A stretch of 64,000 nt of DNA from Peptococcaceae bacterium BRH_c4b. GTDB taxonomy: Bacteria; Bacillota; Desulfotomaculia; Desulfotomaculales; Desulfocucumaceae. The stretch is from NCBI GenBank assembly GCA_000961595.1, contig LADO01000058.1, positions 1-64,000 of the forward strand. The letters run 5' to 3'. The position numbers and the translations under genes were made by a program. A model generated the notes under the pieces. The model had not been told where the DNA came from. It saw only the letters and a list, made by a program, of their open reading frames with translations, and searched no databases. Of this stretch, positions 6,019 to 15,810 are shown piece by piece. Within the stretch, counting starts at the first letter, position 1, and each line of letters opens with the position of its first letter.

Positions 6019-8643
6019 GTGGGATACACCCCCATGATGGAGCAATATCTGCAGATTAAACAAAACCACCGTGATACAATCCTTTTTTTTCGTTTGGGCG
6101 ATTTTTATGAAATGTTTTTCGATGACGCGGTGTTGGCTTCAAAGGAACTGGAAATTACCCTTACCGGACGTGAGGCTGGTGAAAAGGGCAGGGTGCCCAT
6201 GTGCGGGGTACCGTACCATGCCGCAGACAATTATATTACCCGGTTGATTAAAAAGGGTTATAAGGTTGCCATTTGCGAGCAGGTGGAAGACCCCGCCGCC
6301 GCCAAAGGAATTGTCAGGCGAGAGGTCGTTAGAATAGTCACTCCGGGCACAGTTCTGGAAGGCCAGACTCTGGAGGAAAAAAACAATAATTATATAGTTG
6401 CACTGGCCCCTGCAGGGGAATATATAGGTCTGGCTGTGGCCGATATATCCACCGGGCTTTTCCAGGCCACCCAATATAGCGGGGATGCAGCTGCTAAAAT
6501 GTTGATGGATGAGCTTGCCAGATTAAACCCTGCAGAAATACTGATTCCTGCCGATCAGATGCAGACTGCTCTGGCCGGAGATATTAGATCAAGAATAAAA
6601 GCCACTGTTACCTCCGCTGTACCTTCCCTGTTCGCCCCGGAGGCGGCCAGGAGAAAGCTGAAAACAGTTTCCAGCGCCGGCAGGCCAATTAATACATTCG
6701 ACAGTATGTCACAAACGGTTCCGGCGGCAGGTGCGCTGCTGGCTTACATTGAGGAAACCCAGAAAAAGGAATTGACCTTTTTTCAGGACTTGCAACTATA
6801 TTCCGGCGGCGATTTTATGCTGCTGGATGCTGTTACCAGAAAAAACCTTGAGCTGACAGCCTCTATAAAAGACGGTGGACGATGGGGAACGCTCCTGTGG
6901 GTGCTGGATTATACTCGCACCGCCATGGGCGGCAGGCTTTTAAAAGACTGGCTGGAGAGGCCCCTTTTACTGATCGGGGAAATAGAAAAACGACTGTCTG
7001 CAGTGGAGGAAATGACCACAAATTTATTTGCCAGGCACGAGCTGAGCAAATGTCTGGAAGAGGTTTATGATCTGGAGAGACTGATTTCCAGGGCACTGTT
7101 CGGAAGCGCTAACGCCAGGGACCTGCTGGCCCTGAAAAATTCACTGGCGGTTTTACCCCGGGTAAAAAGTATACTTGAAGGAGCAGTATCCGGGCTTTTT
7201 GTTGATTATTTCCACAAAACGGACCCCCTGGAAGATATACACAAGGAACTGGAGCAGGCCCTGCGCGAGGACCCTCCGGTGTCGGTGAGGGAAGGTTCCC
7301 TGATCAAAGACGGATATCACCCCGAGGTTGACAAGCTACGCTCTGCTTCCAGGGAAGGGCGGGGCTGGCTGGCCGGACTGGAAGCCGGAGAGAGGGAACG
7401 TACGGGCATAAAGTCACTGAAAATAGGATTTAACAAGGTGTTTGGCTACTATATAGAAATAACTAAATCTAATCTTGGACTGGTGCCTGATGACTATATC
7501 AGGCGGCAAACCCTGGCCAACGCCGAAAGATATATAACACCAAGTTTAAAGGAAATGGAAGACCGCATACTGGGAGCGGAAGACAGGCTCACCCAACTGG
7601 AGTACGCCATTTTTAACGGGCTCAGGGAAAAGGTGGCGGCAGCGGCGGACCGGATTCTAACTACTGCCTCGGCCATGGCCGGTATCGATTGTATAATTTC
7701 CCTGGCCGAAACGGCAATCAAGGAGAATTACATCAGGCCTGGAATTGGTAATGATGGCAGAATTTCAATACGCGAAGGCAGACACCCGGTGGTGGAAAAA
7801 GTCCTGGGCCCCGGCGAGTTCGTGCCCAACGACATTGAACTGGACGGGGAACAGAAGCTGGTTCTACTTACAGGTCCGAACATGGCTGGCAAAAGCACCT
7901 ATATGCGTCAAGTGGCGCTGTTGGTTTTGATGGCCCAGATCGGAAGCTTTGTGCCGGCCCGGGAGGCTGACATCGGCGTAGTGAACAGGATTTTTACCAG
8001 GGTGGGGGCTGCTGACGATCTGGCCGGCGGTCAGAGCACTTTCATGGTGGAAATGAAAGAATGCCAGGTTATAGTATCAGGCGCGGGCGAGAACAGCCTG
8101 ATTATCATGGATGAAGTGGGACGTGGCACCAGCACCTATGATGGTATCAGCATTGCCAGGGCGCTGGTTGAATATATAGTGAACAATATCGGCGCTAAAA
8201 CAATCTTTTCCACCCATTATCATGAGCTAACCGATCTTGAGTGTTTGCCGGGAGTTAATAATTTTACAGTACTGGTCAGGGAAGAGGAAGACAATATATA
8301 TTTTTTGCGCAAAGTTATACCGGGCTGTGCCAATGAAAGTTACGGTATTCACGTGGCGGCACTGGCCGGCTTACCAGCCGAAATAATTACCAGGGCCAGA
8401 TCCAACCTGTCCGAGCTGGAAAGTGGTAACGGTTTTAAAAAGGCGACTGACGGAATATTCCCGGAAAGAGCAAAACCACCGGCTGTAGATGCTATAACAA
8501 ATATTGCAGGAGAAGCCATACTAAAAGAATTGTTTGCCATAGATATACTGCGCATTACTCCCCTGGAGGCTATAAACATACTGGCTGATTGGCAAAAAAG
8601 ACAACAGTCCGTAAGAAAGCAAAATACGCTTTCCGGCTCTTAA
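6019..8643 (+). CDS. mutS: DNA mismatch repair protein MutS
   Basis: This is a full-length MutS (about 874 residues) that recognises mispaired bases. The mismatch-reading F-Y-E-M-F motif is near residue 35 (FRLGDFYEMFFDDA). The connector, lever and clamp domains follow, then the ABC-type ATPase with Walker A GPNMAGKST (near residue 620), Walker B I-I-M-D-E-V-G-R-G-T-S-T-Y-D-G and the helix-turn-helix end. I prefer the GTG at 6019, 7 bases after AGGAGGG; the TTG at 6013 is too close to that site. It heads a run that ends with mutL, with two unrelated-looking genes between. Confidence 0.96.
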   Translation: MGYTPMMEQYLQIKQNHRDTILFFRLGDFYEMFFDDAVLASKELEITLTGREAGEKGRVPMCGVPYHAADNYITRLIKKGYKVAICEQVEDPAAAKGIVRREVVRIVTPGTVLEGQTLEEKNNNYIVALAPAGEYIGLAVADISTGLFQATQYSGDAAAKMLMDELARLNPAEILIPADQMQTALAGDIRSRIKATVTSAVPSLFAPEAARRKLKTVSSAGRPINTFDSMSQTVPAAGALLAYIEETQKKELTFFQDLQLYSGGDFMLLDAVTRKNLELTASIKDGGRWGTLLWVLDYTRTAMGGRLLKDWLERPLLLIGEIEKRLSAVEEMTTNLFARHELSKCLEEVYDLERLISRALFGSANARDLLALKNSLAVLPRVKSILEGAVSGLFVDYFHKTDPLEDIHKELEQALREDPPVSVREGSLIKDGYHPEVDKLRSASREGRGWLAGLEAGERERTGIKSLKIGFNKVFGYYIEITKSNLGLVPDDYIRRQTLANAERYITPSLKEMEDRILGAEDRLTQLEYAIFNGLREKVAAAADRILTTASAMAGIDCIISLAETAIKENYIRPGIGNDGRISIREGRHPVVEKVLGPGEFVPNDIELDGEQKLVLLTGPNMAGKSTYMRQVALLVLMAQIGSFVPAREADIGVVNRIFTRVGAADDLAGGQSTFMVEMKECQVIVSGAGENSLIIMDEVGRGTSTYDGISIARALVEYIVNNIGAKTIFSTHYHELTDLECLPGVNNFTVLVREEEDNIYFLRKVIPGCANESYGIHVAALAGLPAEIITRARSNLSELESGNGFKKATDGIFPERAKPPAVDAITNIAGEAILKELFAIDILRITPLEAINILADWQKRQQSVRKQNTLSGS

Positions 8644-8661
8644 AGGTAGGTGGTTGGACCA

Positions 8662-10350
8662 GTGTATATCGGGGTTGATGTGGGAGGAACATGTACCGAC
8701 GCGGTACTGCTCGACAAGGGGCAGGTAAAAGCTACCGCCAAGGTGCCCACCAGAGCAGATTTACTATCTTCTCTGCTGGAAGCCCTGGACGTGATCATGA
8801 AGGGTACTCCGGCGGAATTAATTAAGAGGGTAGTATTAAGCACTACCATGATTACAAATCTAATAGCCGAGAGAAAATTTGACCCTGTGGGTCTGATTCT
8901 TATTCCCGGGCCTGGCTTAAACCATGATTATTACCGTTACGATACGGATACGCATATTATTTCCGGTGTTATTGATTACCGGGGACGTGAAATAGTGGCA
9001 CTCAACGAGGCTGAAGTAGATCTGGCCATAGACAAACTGGCGGTGGCAGGTTATAAAAAGGTAGCCGTGGTTGGTAAATTCTCCATGCGCAACAATGCCC
9101 ACGAAAATCATGTGGCTTCAGTAATAAAAGGAAAATACCCCGGCTGGCAGGTAGAAATAGGACACAAGGTCGCCGGTCAACTGAATTTCCCGCGCCGGGT
9201 GGTTTCTGCCATGTTAACCTGCGCTACCAGGGACAAATATGAATTTTTTGTTGATTCAGTGCTCACTGCCCTGGATCAGCGGGGGATAAAAACATCGGTG
9301 TTTATATTAAAAGCCGATGGCGGGACACTGCCCCTGGCAACCTCCAAAGAGGTTCCCATCGAAACCATCTACAGCGGTCCGGCTGCCAGTACCCTTGGGG
9401 TGCAGGCTCTTATCCCGCCGGGAGAAACGGCGGTGGTAGTGGATATAGGGGGTACTACCACGGATTTGGCCCTCATTTTAAGCGGCCAGCCCCTGCTGGC
9501 CCGCAAGGGAGCCAAGGTATACGATCAACGTACCCAGGTTCGGGCACTGGCGGTTAAATCAGTTCCGGTGGGCGGCGATAGCGTCGTGGAACGGGCTGGA
9601 AAGGAAATAATTGTATATTCTGAAAGGCTTGGTTCTCCATACTGCCTGGGCGGGCCGATGCCTACACCTACGGATGCCCTTAGAGTCATGGGCCTTACCA
9701 ACCTTGGGGATATCGACAAGGCCAGGGAGGCCATGAACCTGCTAGGGGATCCACTTGGCATAAGGCCGGTGGAAGTAGCAGCGAGAATTATAGAACTGGT
9801 GGTTGAAACTATCACCAATGAAATTGACCAGATGTATATTAGATGGGAAAAAAACCCGGCCTACCGTGTCTGGGAAGTTTTACAGAAAAAGAAAGTCAGG
9901 CCGAAAACAATAGTGGGTGTAGGCGGCAACGCACCTGGTTTCGTGAGTCAGATTGCTGCCAGGATGGGTTGCTACCCGGTTATTCCTCCGTATTTTATGG
10001 TGGCTAACGCCATAGGTGCGGCTGTGTCCAGGCCTACTTTGCAAGTAAATCTGCGGGCCGATACAGAAAGAGGCATTTACAGCATTCAAGAGGAAGGCTA
10101 TCAGGGTACCATTAAAGACCGTCATTTTAACGAGGAGAAAGCTCTGTCCCTGGCCAAGGAATGGCTGGCAAGACGTTCGGAAAAATACGGATTGCAGGAC
10201 GATCTGGGCGAGGTAGAGGTTACCAGAAAGGAAGTATTCAACATGGTGCGCGACTGGGTAACCAGCGGCAAGCTGATTGATATTTCCGTGCAAACCAAAA
10301 GAGGCATATTACACTATATAGGCACGGGGGTGAATTGCAGTGGGGATTAA
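8662..10350 (+). CDS. Hydantoinase A/oxoprolinase-family protein
   Basis: About 562 residues. The N-terminal Hydant_A_N domain starts YIGVDVGGTCTDAVLLDKG, an actin-like ATPase phosphate loop; the hydantoinase A core has TYSGP-like (IYSGPAAST) and VVVDIGGTTTDLALI motifs, the second phosphate loop. Relatives hydrolyse 5-oxoproline or hydantoins using ATP, but the true substrate here is unknown. The GTG at 8662 has AGGTGG 8 bases upstream; a GTG at 8650 is the alternative. The gene is 18 bp after mutS and its end overlaps the next gene by 11 bp, so mutS, this gene and the deacetylase-like gene are probably co-transcribed. Why it sits in a mismatch-repair run is unclear. Confidence 0.85.
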   Translation: MYIGVDVGGTCTDAVLLDKGQVKATAKVPTRADLLSSLLEALDVIMKGTPAELIKRVVLSTTMITNLIAERKFDPVGLILIPGPGLNHDYYRYDTDTHIISGVIDYRGREIVALNEAEVDLAIDKLAVAGYKKVAVVGKFSMRNNAHENHVASVIKGKYPGWQVEIGHKVAGQLNFPRRVVSAMLTCATRDKYEFFVDSVLTALDQRGIKTSVFILKADGGTLPLATSKEVPIETIYSGPAASTLGVQALIPPGETAVVVDIGGTTTDLALILSGQPLLARKGAKVYDQRTQVRALAVKSVPVGGDSVVERAGKEIIVYSERLGSPYCLGGPMPTPTDALRVMGLTNLGDIDKAREAMNLLGDPLGIRPVEVAARIIELVVETITNEIDQMYIRWEKNPAYRVWEVLQKKKVRPKTIVGVGGNAPGFVSQIAARMGCYPVIPPYFMVANAIGAAVSRPTLQVNLRADTERGIYSIQEEGYQGTIKDRHFNEEKALSLAKEWLARRSEKYGLQDDLGEVEVTRKEVFNMVRDWVTSGKLIDISVQTKRGILHYIGTGVNCSGD

Positions 10351-11716
10351 AAAAACCGGCCTGATATTTTTCCCGGCCTTTGACTGGGCCATTTCACCCA
10401 CGCACCCCGAACGGGAAGAAAGACTTTTATACACCAGGGACCAGATATTCGAGGAAGGCGTAGTGGATTTACCGGAAATAGAAGAGTTTTCACCCCGCCT
10501 GGCCACCATACACGACATTGCCAGGACGCATTTTTGCATTCCCAGGGTACAAAGCCAGGTGACCGAGGCTCATCTAATTGCCTCAGGCGCTGCCATGCTG
10601 CTGGGAGACAGAATTGTATCCGGTGAGTTGAACAATGGCTTTGCCATGGTTCGGCCGCCGGGACACCATGCCATGCGGGTGGTTCACGGCAACCGGGGTT
10701 TTTGCAACATCAACAATGAAGCAATTATGGTGGAATATCTGCGCCGCAAACACGGCATCAAAAAACTGGCTATAGTTGATTCGGATGTCCACCATGGCGA
10801 CGGTACACAGGAAATTTTTTACCATGATCCGGATGTTCTTTTCATATCCTTTCACCAGGACGGCAGGACAATTTTCCCCGGTACGGGTTTCACCCATGAG
10901 TTGGGAGGTCCCAACGCCTACGCCAAAACCATAAATATCCCCCTGCCGCCCGGCACCACAGATGAAACTTTTCATTATGTTCTGGATCACCTGATAATGC
11001 CCATTCTTAATGATTTCAAACCGGATTTTTTAATTAATTCCGCCGGCCAGGATAACCACTACACCGATCCTCTGGGAAGCATGCTCTTTACCGCCCAGGG
11101 CTATGCGGATTTTACCAGAAAACTAAATCCGCATATGGCTGTACTGGAAGGTGGTTACGCTATAGAGACGGCGTTGCCCTATCTCAATCTGGCCATACTG
11201 ATGGCACTGGCTGGTCAGGACTATTCTTATGTCCGGGAGCCGGACTACCGGCCCGGCATGTTTAAGGAAAGGCCGGAAAAGGTGGAGCAGGTGCACAAGA
11301 TGGTGGAGTCCCTGCTGGATGTCTGGGCAAAGAAGGATGAATTTGACCGGGAGAAGCTCTTTGGTAGTGGTAAGTTTTACCAGCGCAAAAAGAACATATA
11401 TTACGATACCGATTATATTGAGGAGGAGCAGTTAGAAAAAGTTCGCCAGTGCGACCAGTGTCCTGGTTACATGATCATAGAATCCGGGGCTAACCGTGGG
11501 TACGGCGCACTGATCAGGGTGCTGGCGGTTTCAATCCCCTTTACCGCCTGTCCGGACTGCCAGACTGAGGCCTATGAGGTTTATGAACAGGGTAAGATAG
11601 AAAAGAAGCAGTTTGATTATATATATATGCAGGATAAATCTACCGACACCTATCTGGCCTATGAAAGGAACAAAGACCAGGAATGGGTCTCGGAGGGTCC
11701 GAAACCGGAGGTGTAG
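10340..11716 (+). CDS. Histone deacetylase-family amidohydrolase with C-terminal zinc-ribbon-like extension
   Basis: This 458-residue protein carries the HDAC/AcuC/acetylpolyamine amidohydrolase fold. Seen are RPPGHHA (catalytic His pair), DSDVHHGDGTQEIFY (zinc ligands and second His-Asp), ISFHQDG, and LEGGYA (active-site Tyr). The zinc-dependent chemistry would remove acetyl groups from a protein lysine, polyamine or small molecule. Residues about 360-440 form an added segment with two CxxC pairs (CDQC, CPDC), probably a zinc ribbon, which plain AcuC lacks. The GTG start overlaps the upstream stop, indicating translational coupling. Its 3' end touches mutL. The substrate is unknown. Confidence 0.88.
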   Translation: MGIKKTGLIFFPAFDWAISPTHPEREERLLYTRDQIFEEGVVDLPEIEEFSPRLATIHDIARTHFCIPRVQSQVTEAHLIASGAAMLLGDRIVSGELNNGFAMVRPPGHHAMRVVHGNRGFCNINNEAIMVEYLRRKHGIKKLAIVDSDVHHGDGTQEIFYHDPDVLFISFHQDGRTIFPGTGFTHELGGPNAYAKTINIPLPPGTTDETFHYVLDHLIMPILNDFKPDFLINSAGQDNHYTDPLGSMLFTAQGYADFTRKLNPHMAVLEGGYAIETALPYLNLAILMALAGQDYSYVREPDYRPGMFKERPEKVEQVHKMVESLLDVWAKKDEFDREKLFGSGKFYQRKKNIYYDTDYIEEEQLEKVRQCDQCPGYMIIESGANRGYGALIRVLAVSIPFTACPDCQTEAYEVYEQGKIEKKQFDYIYMQDKSTDTYLAYERNKDQEWVSEGPKPEV

Positions 11717-11718
11717 CA

Positions 11719-13578
11719 TTGCCCAGGATAACTATACTGGATGAGGCCACCGCCAATAGGATTGCTGCCGGGGAAGTCGTAGAAAGACCGGCTTCGGCGG
11801 TTAAGGAACTACTGGAAAACTCGTTGGATGCAGGTGCGGATAAAATAGATGTGGAAATAACCGGCGGCGGGTTGAAAAGCATTACGGTGGTCGACAACGG
11901 ATGTGGCATGGACGTTGAAGACGCCAAACTCGCTTTCCTGCGCCATGCCACCAGCAAAATATTGTATGCACAAGATCTGGAAAACATTCAGTCTCTTGGT
12001 TTCAGAGGGGAAGCCCTGCCCAGCATTGCTGCAGTAAGCAGAGTTATAATGAAAACCAGGCCGCCCGAGTCTTTCAGTGGCACCGCCCTGGAGATGCAGG
12101 GCGGCCATTTGCTTTCCGTTATTCCAGCTGGCTGTCCTGCGGGCACCAGCATCCAGGTGACGGATCTGTTTTACAATACCCCAGCCAGGCGCAAGCATAT
12201 GAAAAGCGTCTCCACGGAGGCAGGACTGGTCAGTGATGTGGTGACCAGGACAGCAATGTCCAGACCCAGCGCCGGCATCAGGCTCTTCAACAACGGCCGC
12301 CTTGCTTTTCAGTCGGATGGCAGCGGCAGGCTGTTGAATGTGCTGGCTTCGGTTTACGGACCGGAAATTGCCGGTATGATGTTACCTTTCTACCTGGAGC
12401 AGGACGGCATTACCATTGACGGTTTTATAACCGGGCCTGGGGTGCACCGCAGCTCCCGGCGGCATATCAATATTTTTGTCAACGGCAGGTATATTAGGAA
12501 CTATATTATCGTCTCCGCTATAACCGAAGCCTGTCAGACGATAATTCCCCAGGGACGTTTTCCCCTGGCAGCTATTTCCTTAATGTTAAATCCGGAAACC
12601 GTGGACGTAAACATTCACCCCTCAAAAATGGAAATTAAAATAACCGGTGAACAAAATATATACAGGCTTATTAAATCCGCAGTCCAAAAAGCACTATTCA
12701 CCCCTGTAATTATACCTGTGGAGAAAAATTTAGAGCTCCCGCCAGCCATGTCCGGGACCCTGGAGGGGAAAGGGCTTAGGGTAAGTCCGGCCGGGGAAGA
12801 AGATAGGTTATGCAGCCCCAACGGGAGTAGCAAGCTAATACTGAACGAGGAAAAATTTGCCTACGTCGGGACCCCGATACCAGTTCAATCCCCGAGTCCT
12901 GATCCTCTTTTTTCAGTGTTTAGTGCTGGCGGAGGAAATAGCTCACCACCGCTTGAAACTACCGAAGCCGGCAACACTGAATGCAGCCGGGAGGATTTGA
13001 TTATTTCACTTTACCCTATAGGGTTTTTGCCTCCCACTTATATGCTTTGCGGCGGCAGGGAGGGGCTTTATATTTTAGATCAGCACGCCGCCCACGAAAG
13101 GATATTATTCGAGAAATTCTATGACCTTTTTAATGCCGGAAACAGCGGAGTACAGTACCTCCTGTTACCCCAGACCTTGAACCTGAGCCACAGAGAAGCG
13201 GAAATTGCCAGGTCCAATATGGATTTCTTACATAAGCTAGGTATAAATTTAGAGGACTTTGGCGGAGAAACCATGATTTTACGCGGTGTGCCACCGGGAT
13301 TGCCGGAGGGTAGCGAGAAAAGTTTTGTACTGGATGTACTGGAGCAGCTTGTTAAGCCAGCCAAAACAGTCAGCAGCGGTTCCTTGCATTTTGCAGCCGC
13401 GGCAGCAGCTGCTTGCAGTGCGGCAATAAAATCGGGAACCAAATCATCACCGGCTGAAACTGCATTTCTATTAAAGGAATTGGCAGCGGCGAAAAATCCA
13501 TACACCTGCCCGCACGGCAGGCCGACAATTATCTGCATTTCTACAACGGAGTTGTCTTCCCGTTTTAAAAGAACTTAA
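11719..13578 (+). CDS. mutL: DNA mismatch repair protein MutL with endonuclease motif
   Basis: This 619-residue MutL starts PRITILDEATANRIAAGEVV. The GHKL ATPase motifs are present: ENSLDAGAD, DNGCGMD, GFRGEALPSI. The C-terminal domain contains D-Q-H-A-A-H-E-R-I-L-F-E, an exact fit to the endonuclease motif DQHAx2Ex4E. So this MutL should nick the new strand itself, as expected in bacteria without MutH. The start is a TTG at 11719 with GGAGGTG 5 bases upstream; a longer frame begins at 11683 but would overlap the deacetylase gene and lacks that site. Confidence 0.96.
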   Translation: MPRITILDEATANRIAAGEVVERPASAVKELLENSLDAGADKIDVEITGGGLKSITVVDNGCGMDVEDAKLAFLRHATSKILYAQDLENIQSLGFRGEALPSIAAVSRVIMKTRPPESFSGTALEMQGGHLLSVIPAGCPAGTSIQVTDLFYNTPARRKHMKSVSTEAGLVSDVVTRTAMSRPSAGIRLFNNGRLAFQSDGSGRLLNVLASVYGPEIAGMMLPFYLEQDGITIDGFITGPGVHRSSRRHINIFVNGRYIRNYIIVSAITEACQTIIPQGRFPLAAISLMLNPETVDVNIHPSKMEIKITGEQNIYRLIKSAVQKALFTPVIIPVEKNLELPPAMSGTLEGKGLRVSPAGEEDRLCSPNGSSKLILNEEKFAYVGTPIPVQSPSPDPLFSVFSAGGGNSSPPLETTEAGNTECSREDLIISLYPIGFLPPTYMLCGGREGLYILDQHAAHERILFEKFYDLFNAGNSGVQYLLLPQTLNLSHREAEIARSNMDFLHKLGINLEDFGGETMILRGVPPGLPEGSEKSFVLDVLEQLVKPAKTVSSGSLHFAAAAAAACSAAIKSGTKSSPAETAFLLKELAAAKNPYTCPHGRPTIICISTTELSSRFKRT

Positions 13579-13601
13579 ACACCGGGAGTGATGAAAAGGG
13601 A

Positions 13602-14456
13602 ATGGCTGTAAGTGACCACAGCGATTTAAGCGGAACTTCCGGCTGCCAGCACCGCATAACGGGCATTGTAACCACCGCTTCGAGTGAAACCCCGGAATTA
13701 ATCAGCCGGGCTTTGCTCATAAGCAAAAAAATAAATCTCCCCTATATCGGGAGAAATAATAAAGGCATAAAAAAACTGGCGAAAGAATACGGTGTTACCG
13801 GGGTAATTGTGGTGTCCGCTAAAAGAATATCCTTTCACCTGGAGAATAAGGAGTTTTTTTACCACCCGGGCATGGCTAAATTACGTATAAAGGAAATGTT
13901 AAAAGGGAAAACTGACCAAATGGTTAAGTCCATGGATATTTGCCCAGGGGATGCCATACTGGACTGTACCCTTGGCCTGGGTTCGGATGCACTGGTGGCT
14001 TCTTATGCAGCTGGCCCGTATGGTACCGTGACCGGTCTGGAAAGTTCGTTGCTAATTGAACTGCTGGTCAGGGAAGGGCTGGCAGAAATGCGGGACGAAG
14101 GCGAAACTCTGATGACCCGGGCAGCGGAGCGAATAACGACATTAAATAGCCATCACCTTGAGTTTCTTACTAATACCCCTGACGGAACTTACGATACTGT
14201 ATATTTCGATCCCATGTTCAGGCACTGTATTAAGGGTTCCCCCTACATGGACGCCATGCGTCCGCTAACTGACCACTCGCCCCTGAACTGTCTTGTCCTG
14301 CAGGAAGCTTTAAGGGTATGCAGGAAACGGGTTGTAGTAAAAGAGAAAAAAGGGAGCACAGAATTTACTAGGCTGGGTATCCACAGGGTTGATGGGGGTA
14401 AATACTCTCCCGTTGCCTTCGGCATCATTATAAAAAGGGGTGGTGGACACGGTTAA
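13602..14456 (+). CDS. Class I SAM-dependent methyltransferase (RsmJ/DUF548-like)
   Basis: This 284-residue protein has an N-terminal part of about 100 residues and a Rossmann methyltransferase core. It contains D-A-I-L-D-C-T-L-G-L-G-S-D-A (SAM-binding loop), a V-T-G-L-E-S-S acidic strand end and Y-F-D-P-M-F, the motif IV seen in rRNA methyltransferases of the RsmJ group. RsmJ methylates G1516 of 16S rRNA in Escherichia coli; in Firmicutes such genes commonly sit beside mutL/miaA and their target is less sure. Its end overlaps miaA by 17 bp, so the two are coupled. Confidence 0.8.
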   Translation: MAVSDHSDLSGTSGCQHRITGIVTTASSETPELISRALLISKKINLPYIGRNNKGIKKLAKEYGVTGVIVVSAKRISFHLENKEFFYHPGMAKLRIKEMLKGKTDQMVKSMDICPGDAILDCTLGLGSDALVASYAAGPYGTVTGLESSLLIELLVREGLAEMRDEGETLMTRAAERITTLNSHHLEFLTNTPDGTYDTVYFDPMFRHCIKGSPYMDAMRPLTDHSPLNCLVLQEALRVCRKRVVVKEKKGSTEFTRLGIHRVDGGKYSPVAFGIIIKRGGGHG

Positions 14457-15423
14457 CACATGTGCCGGAAATACCATACCCCTGCTGTGTATAGTAGGAC
14501 CCACGGCCACAGGTAAAACAGAAACGGCTGTGACGGTGGCGGAAGCAATCGGTGGCGAAATTATTTCGGCCGATTCAATGCTGGTTTACAAATACATGGA
14601 TATTGGCACTGCTAAACCGTCACCGGAAGAAAAACGCGGTATTCCTCATCATATGATCGATATAGTTGATCCCGATGAGAACTTTACAGTTGCCGTCTAT
14701 GCCCGCATGGTTTGTGAATTAATACCGGCCATCTGGAGAAAAGGAAAGGTTCCCATACTGGTGGGAGGAACAGGGCTTTACATACGCGCTGTGGTGGATG
14801 GCTTTAATTTTACCGTAACCGGGCCGGATATCGCTTATAGAAAAAGTATGGAAGACTACCTGAGTTTGAAGGGAGCAAACGAACTGCATGCCCTGCTGGC
14901 TGCCGTAGACCCGGATGCTGCAGCAAGGCTGCACCCCAATGATACCAAAAGAATCATCAGGGCTCTGGAGGTTTTTCATCAAACGGGAAAACCCATGTCC
15001 TCCCTCAGCAGCAGCACTGTGCATACTGATTATAACCTGGTAATGTTTGGACTTACCATGAATAGGGAAAAATTATACAGAAGAATAAATGACCGGGTTG
15101 ATCTGATGCTGGACCGGGGACTGGTAGATGAGGTCAGAGGCCTATGGTCAAAAGGATATGACCAGTCCATGACTTCCATGCAGGGGCTGGGTTATAAAGA
15201 GATACTGTATTTTCTTAAAGGCGAAATGACACTGCAGGAGTCTTTGGATATTCTGAAAAGAAGTACCAGGAGATTTGCTAAGAGACAGTTTACCTGGTTC
15301 AAGAGGGACAACAGAATCAATTGGCTGGATATAGACAATTATAGAGATAGCCGGGAAATAACCATGGAAATAATAGACGAAGCAGCAGGAAGATTTAATA
15401 TGGCGTCGAACCCTATAAAATAA
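14440..15423 (+). CDS. miaA: tRNA dimethylallyltransferase MiaA
   Basis: This 327-residue enzyme transfers a dimethylallyl group to A37 of tRNAs, making the i6A that MiaB then thiomethylates. The P-loop reads GPTATGKTETAV. Further family marks are IISADSMLVYKYMDIGTAKP, the HHMIDIVDPDENFTVAVYA segment, ILVGGTGLYI and the C-terminal F-A-K-R-Q-F-T-W-F. It begins with GTG inside the end of the methyltransferase gene and is followed 30 bp later by hfq, the usual Firmicute order. Confidence 0.96.
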   Translation: MVDTVNTCAGNTIPLLCIVGPTATGKTETAVTVAEAIGGEIISADSMLVYKYMDIGTAKPSPEEKRGIPHHMIDIVDPDENFTVAVYARMVCELIPAIWRKGKVPILVGGTGLYIRAVVDGFNFTVTGPDIAYRKSMEDYLSLKGANELHALLAAVDPDAAARLHPNDTKRIIRALEVFHQTGKPMSSLSSSTVHTDYNLVMFGLTMNREKLYRRINDRVDLMLDRGLVDEVRGLWSKGYDQSMTSMQGLGYKEILYFLKGEMTLQESLDILKRSTRRFAKRQFTWFKRDNRINWLDIDNYRDSREITMEIIDEAAGRFNMASNPIK

Positions 15424-15453
15424 GAAAAATATACCAACGGAGGGAACCTATAT

Positions 15454-15696
15454 ATGACTAAACTTCAGATAAATTTACAGGATGCCTTTTTAAATCAGGT
15501 TCGCAAGGAAAACATTCCTGTAACCATTTTTCTTATTAACGGTTTCCAGTTAAAGGGAATGGTACGGGGATTTGATAATTTTACAGTTATACTGGAAAGC
15601 GACGGCAAGCAGTTGATGGTTTATAAACATGCCATATCAACTGTAAGCCCATTGCGCCCGGTTAACACCTCTTTTTCGGAAACAAAACCAGTCTAA
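15454..15696 (+). CDS. hfq: RNA chaperone Hfq
   Basis: This 80-residue Sm-like protein forms a hexameric ring that binds small RNAs and mRNAs. It begins [20 protein letters not shown]. The Sm1 part reads [13 protein letters not shown] and Sm2 includes V-Y-K-H-A-I-S-T-V, containing the YKHAI signature. GGAGG precedes the ATG. A terminator follows at once, so hfq ends the mutS-to-hfq run. Confidence 0.96.
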   Translation: MTKLQINLQDAFLNQVRKENIPVTIFLINGFQLKGMVRGFDNFTVILESDGKQLMVYKHAISTVSPLRPVNTSFSETKPV

Positions 15697-15711
15697 TCAA
15701 GCCTGCTCTAC

Positions 15712-15739
15712 AAGTCTCTCCCATAGGAGAGGCTTTTTT
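15712..15739 (+). terminator. Intrinsic terminator after hfq
   Basis: Stem AAGTCTCTCC (15712-15721) / GGAGAGGCTT with one G-T pair, then six T (15734-15739). Confidence 0.8.
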
Positions 15740-15810
15740 GTTATACAGGTCAGTAAAGCCCCACACCAGCGTATAATGTAAAGAATTCGTTCCGGGACGG
15801 GGTGAGGGGT

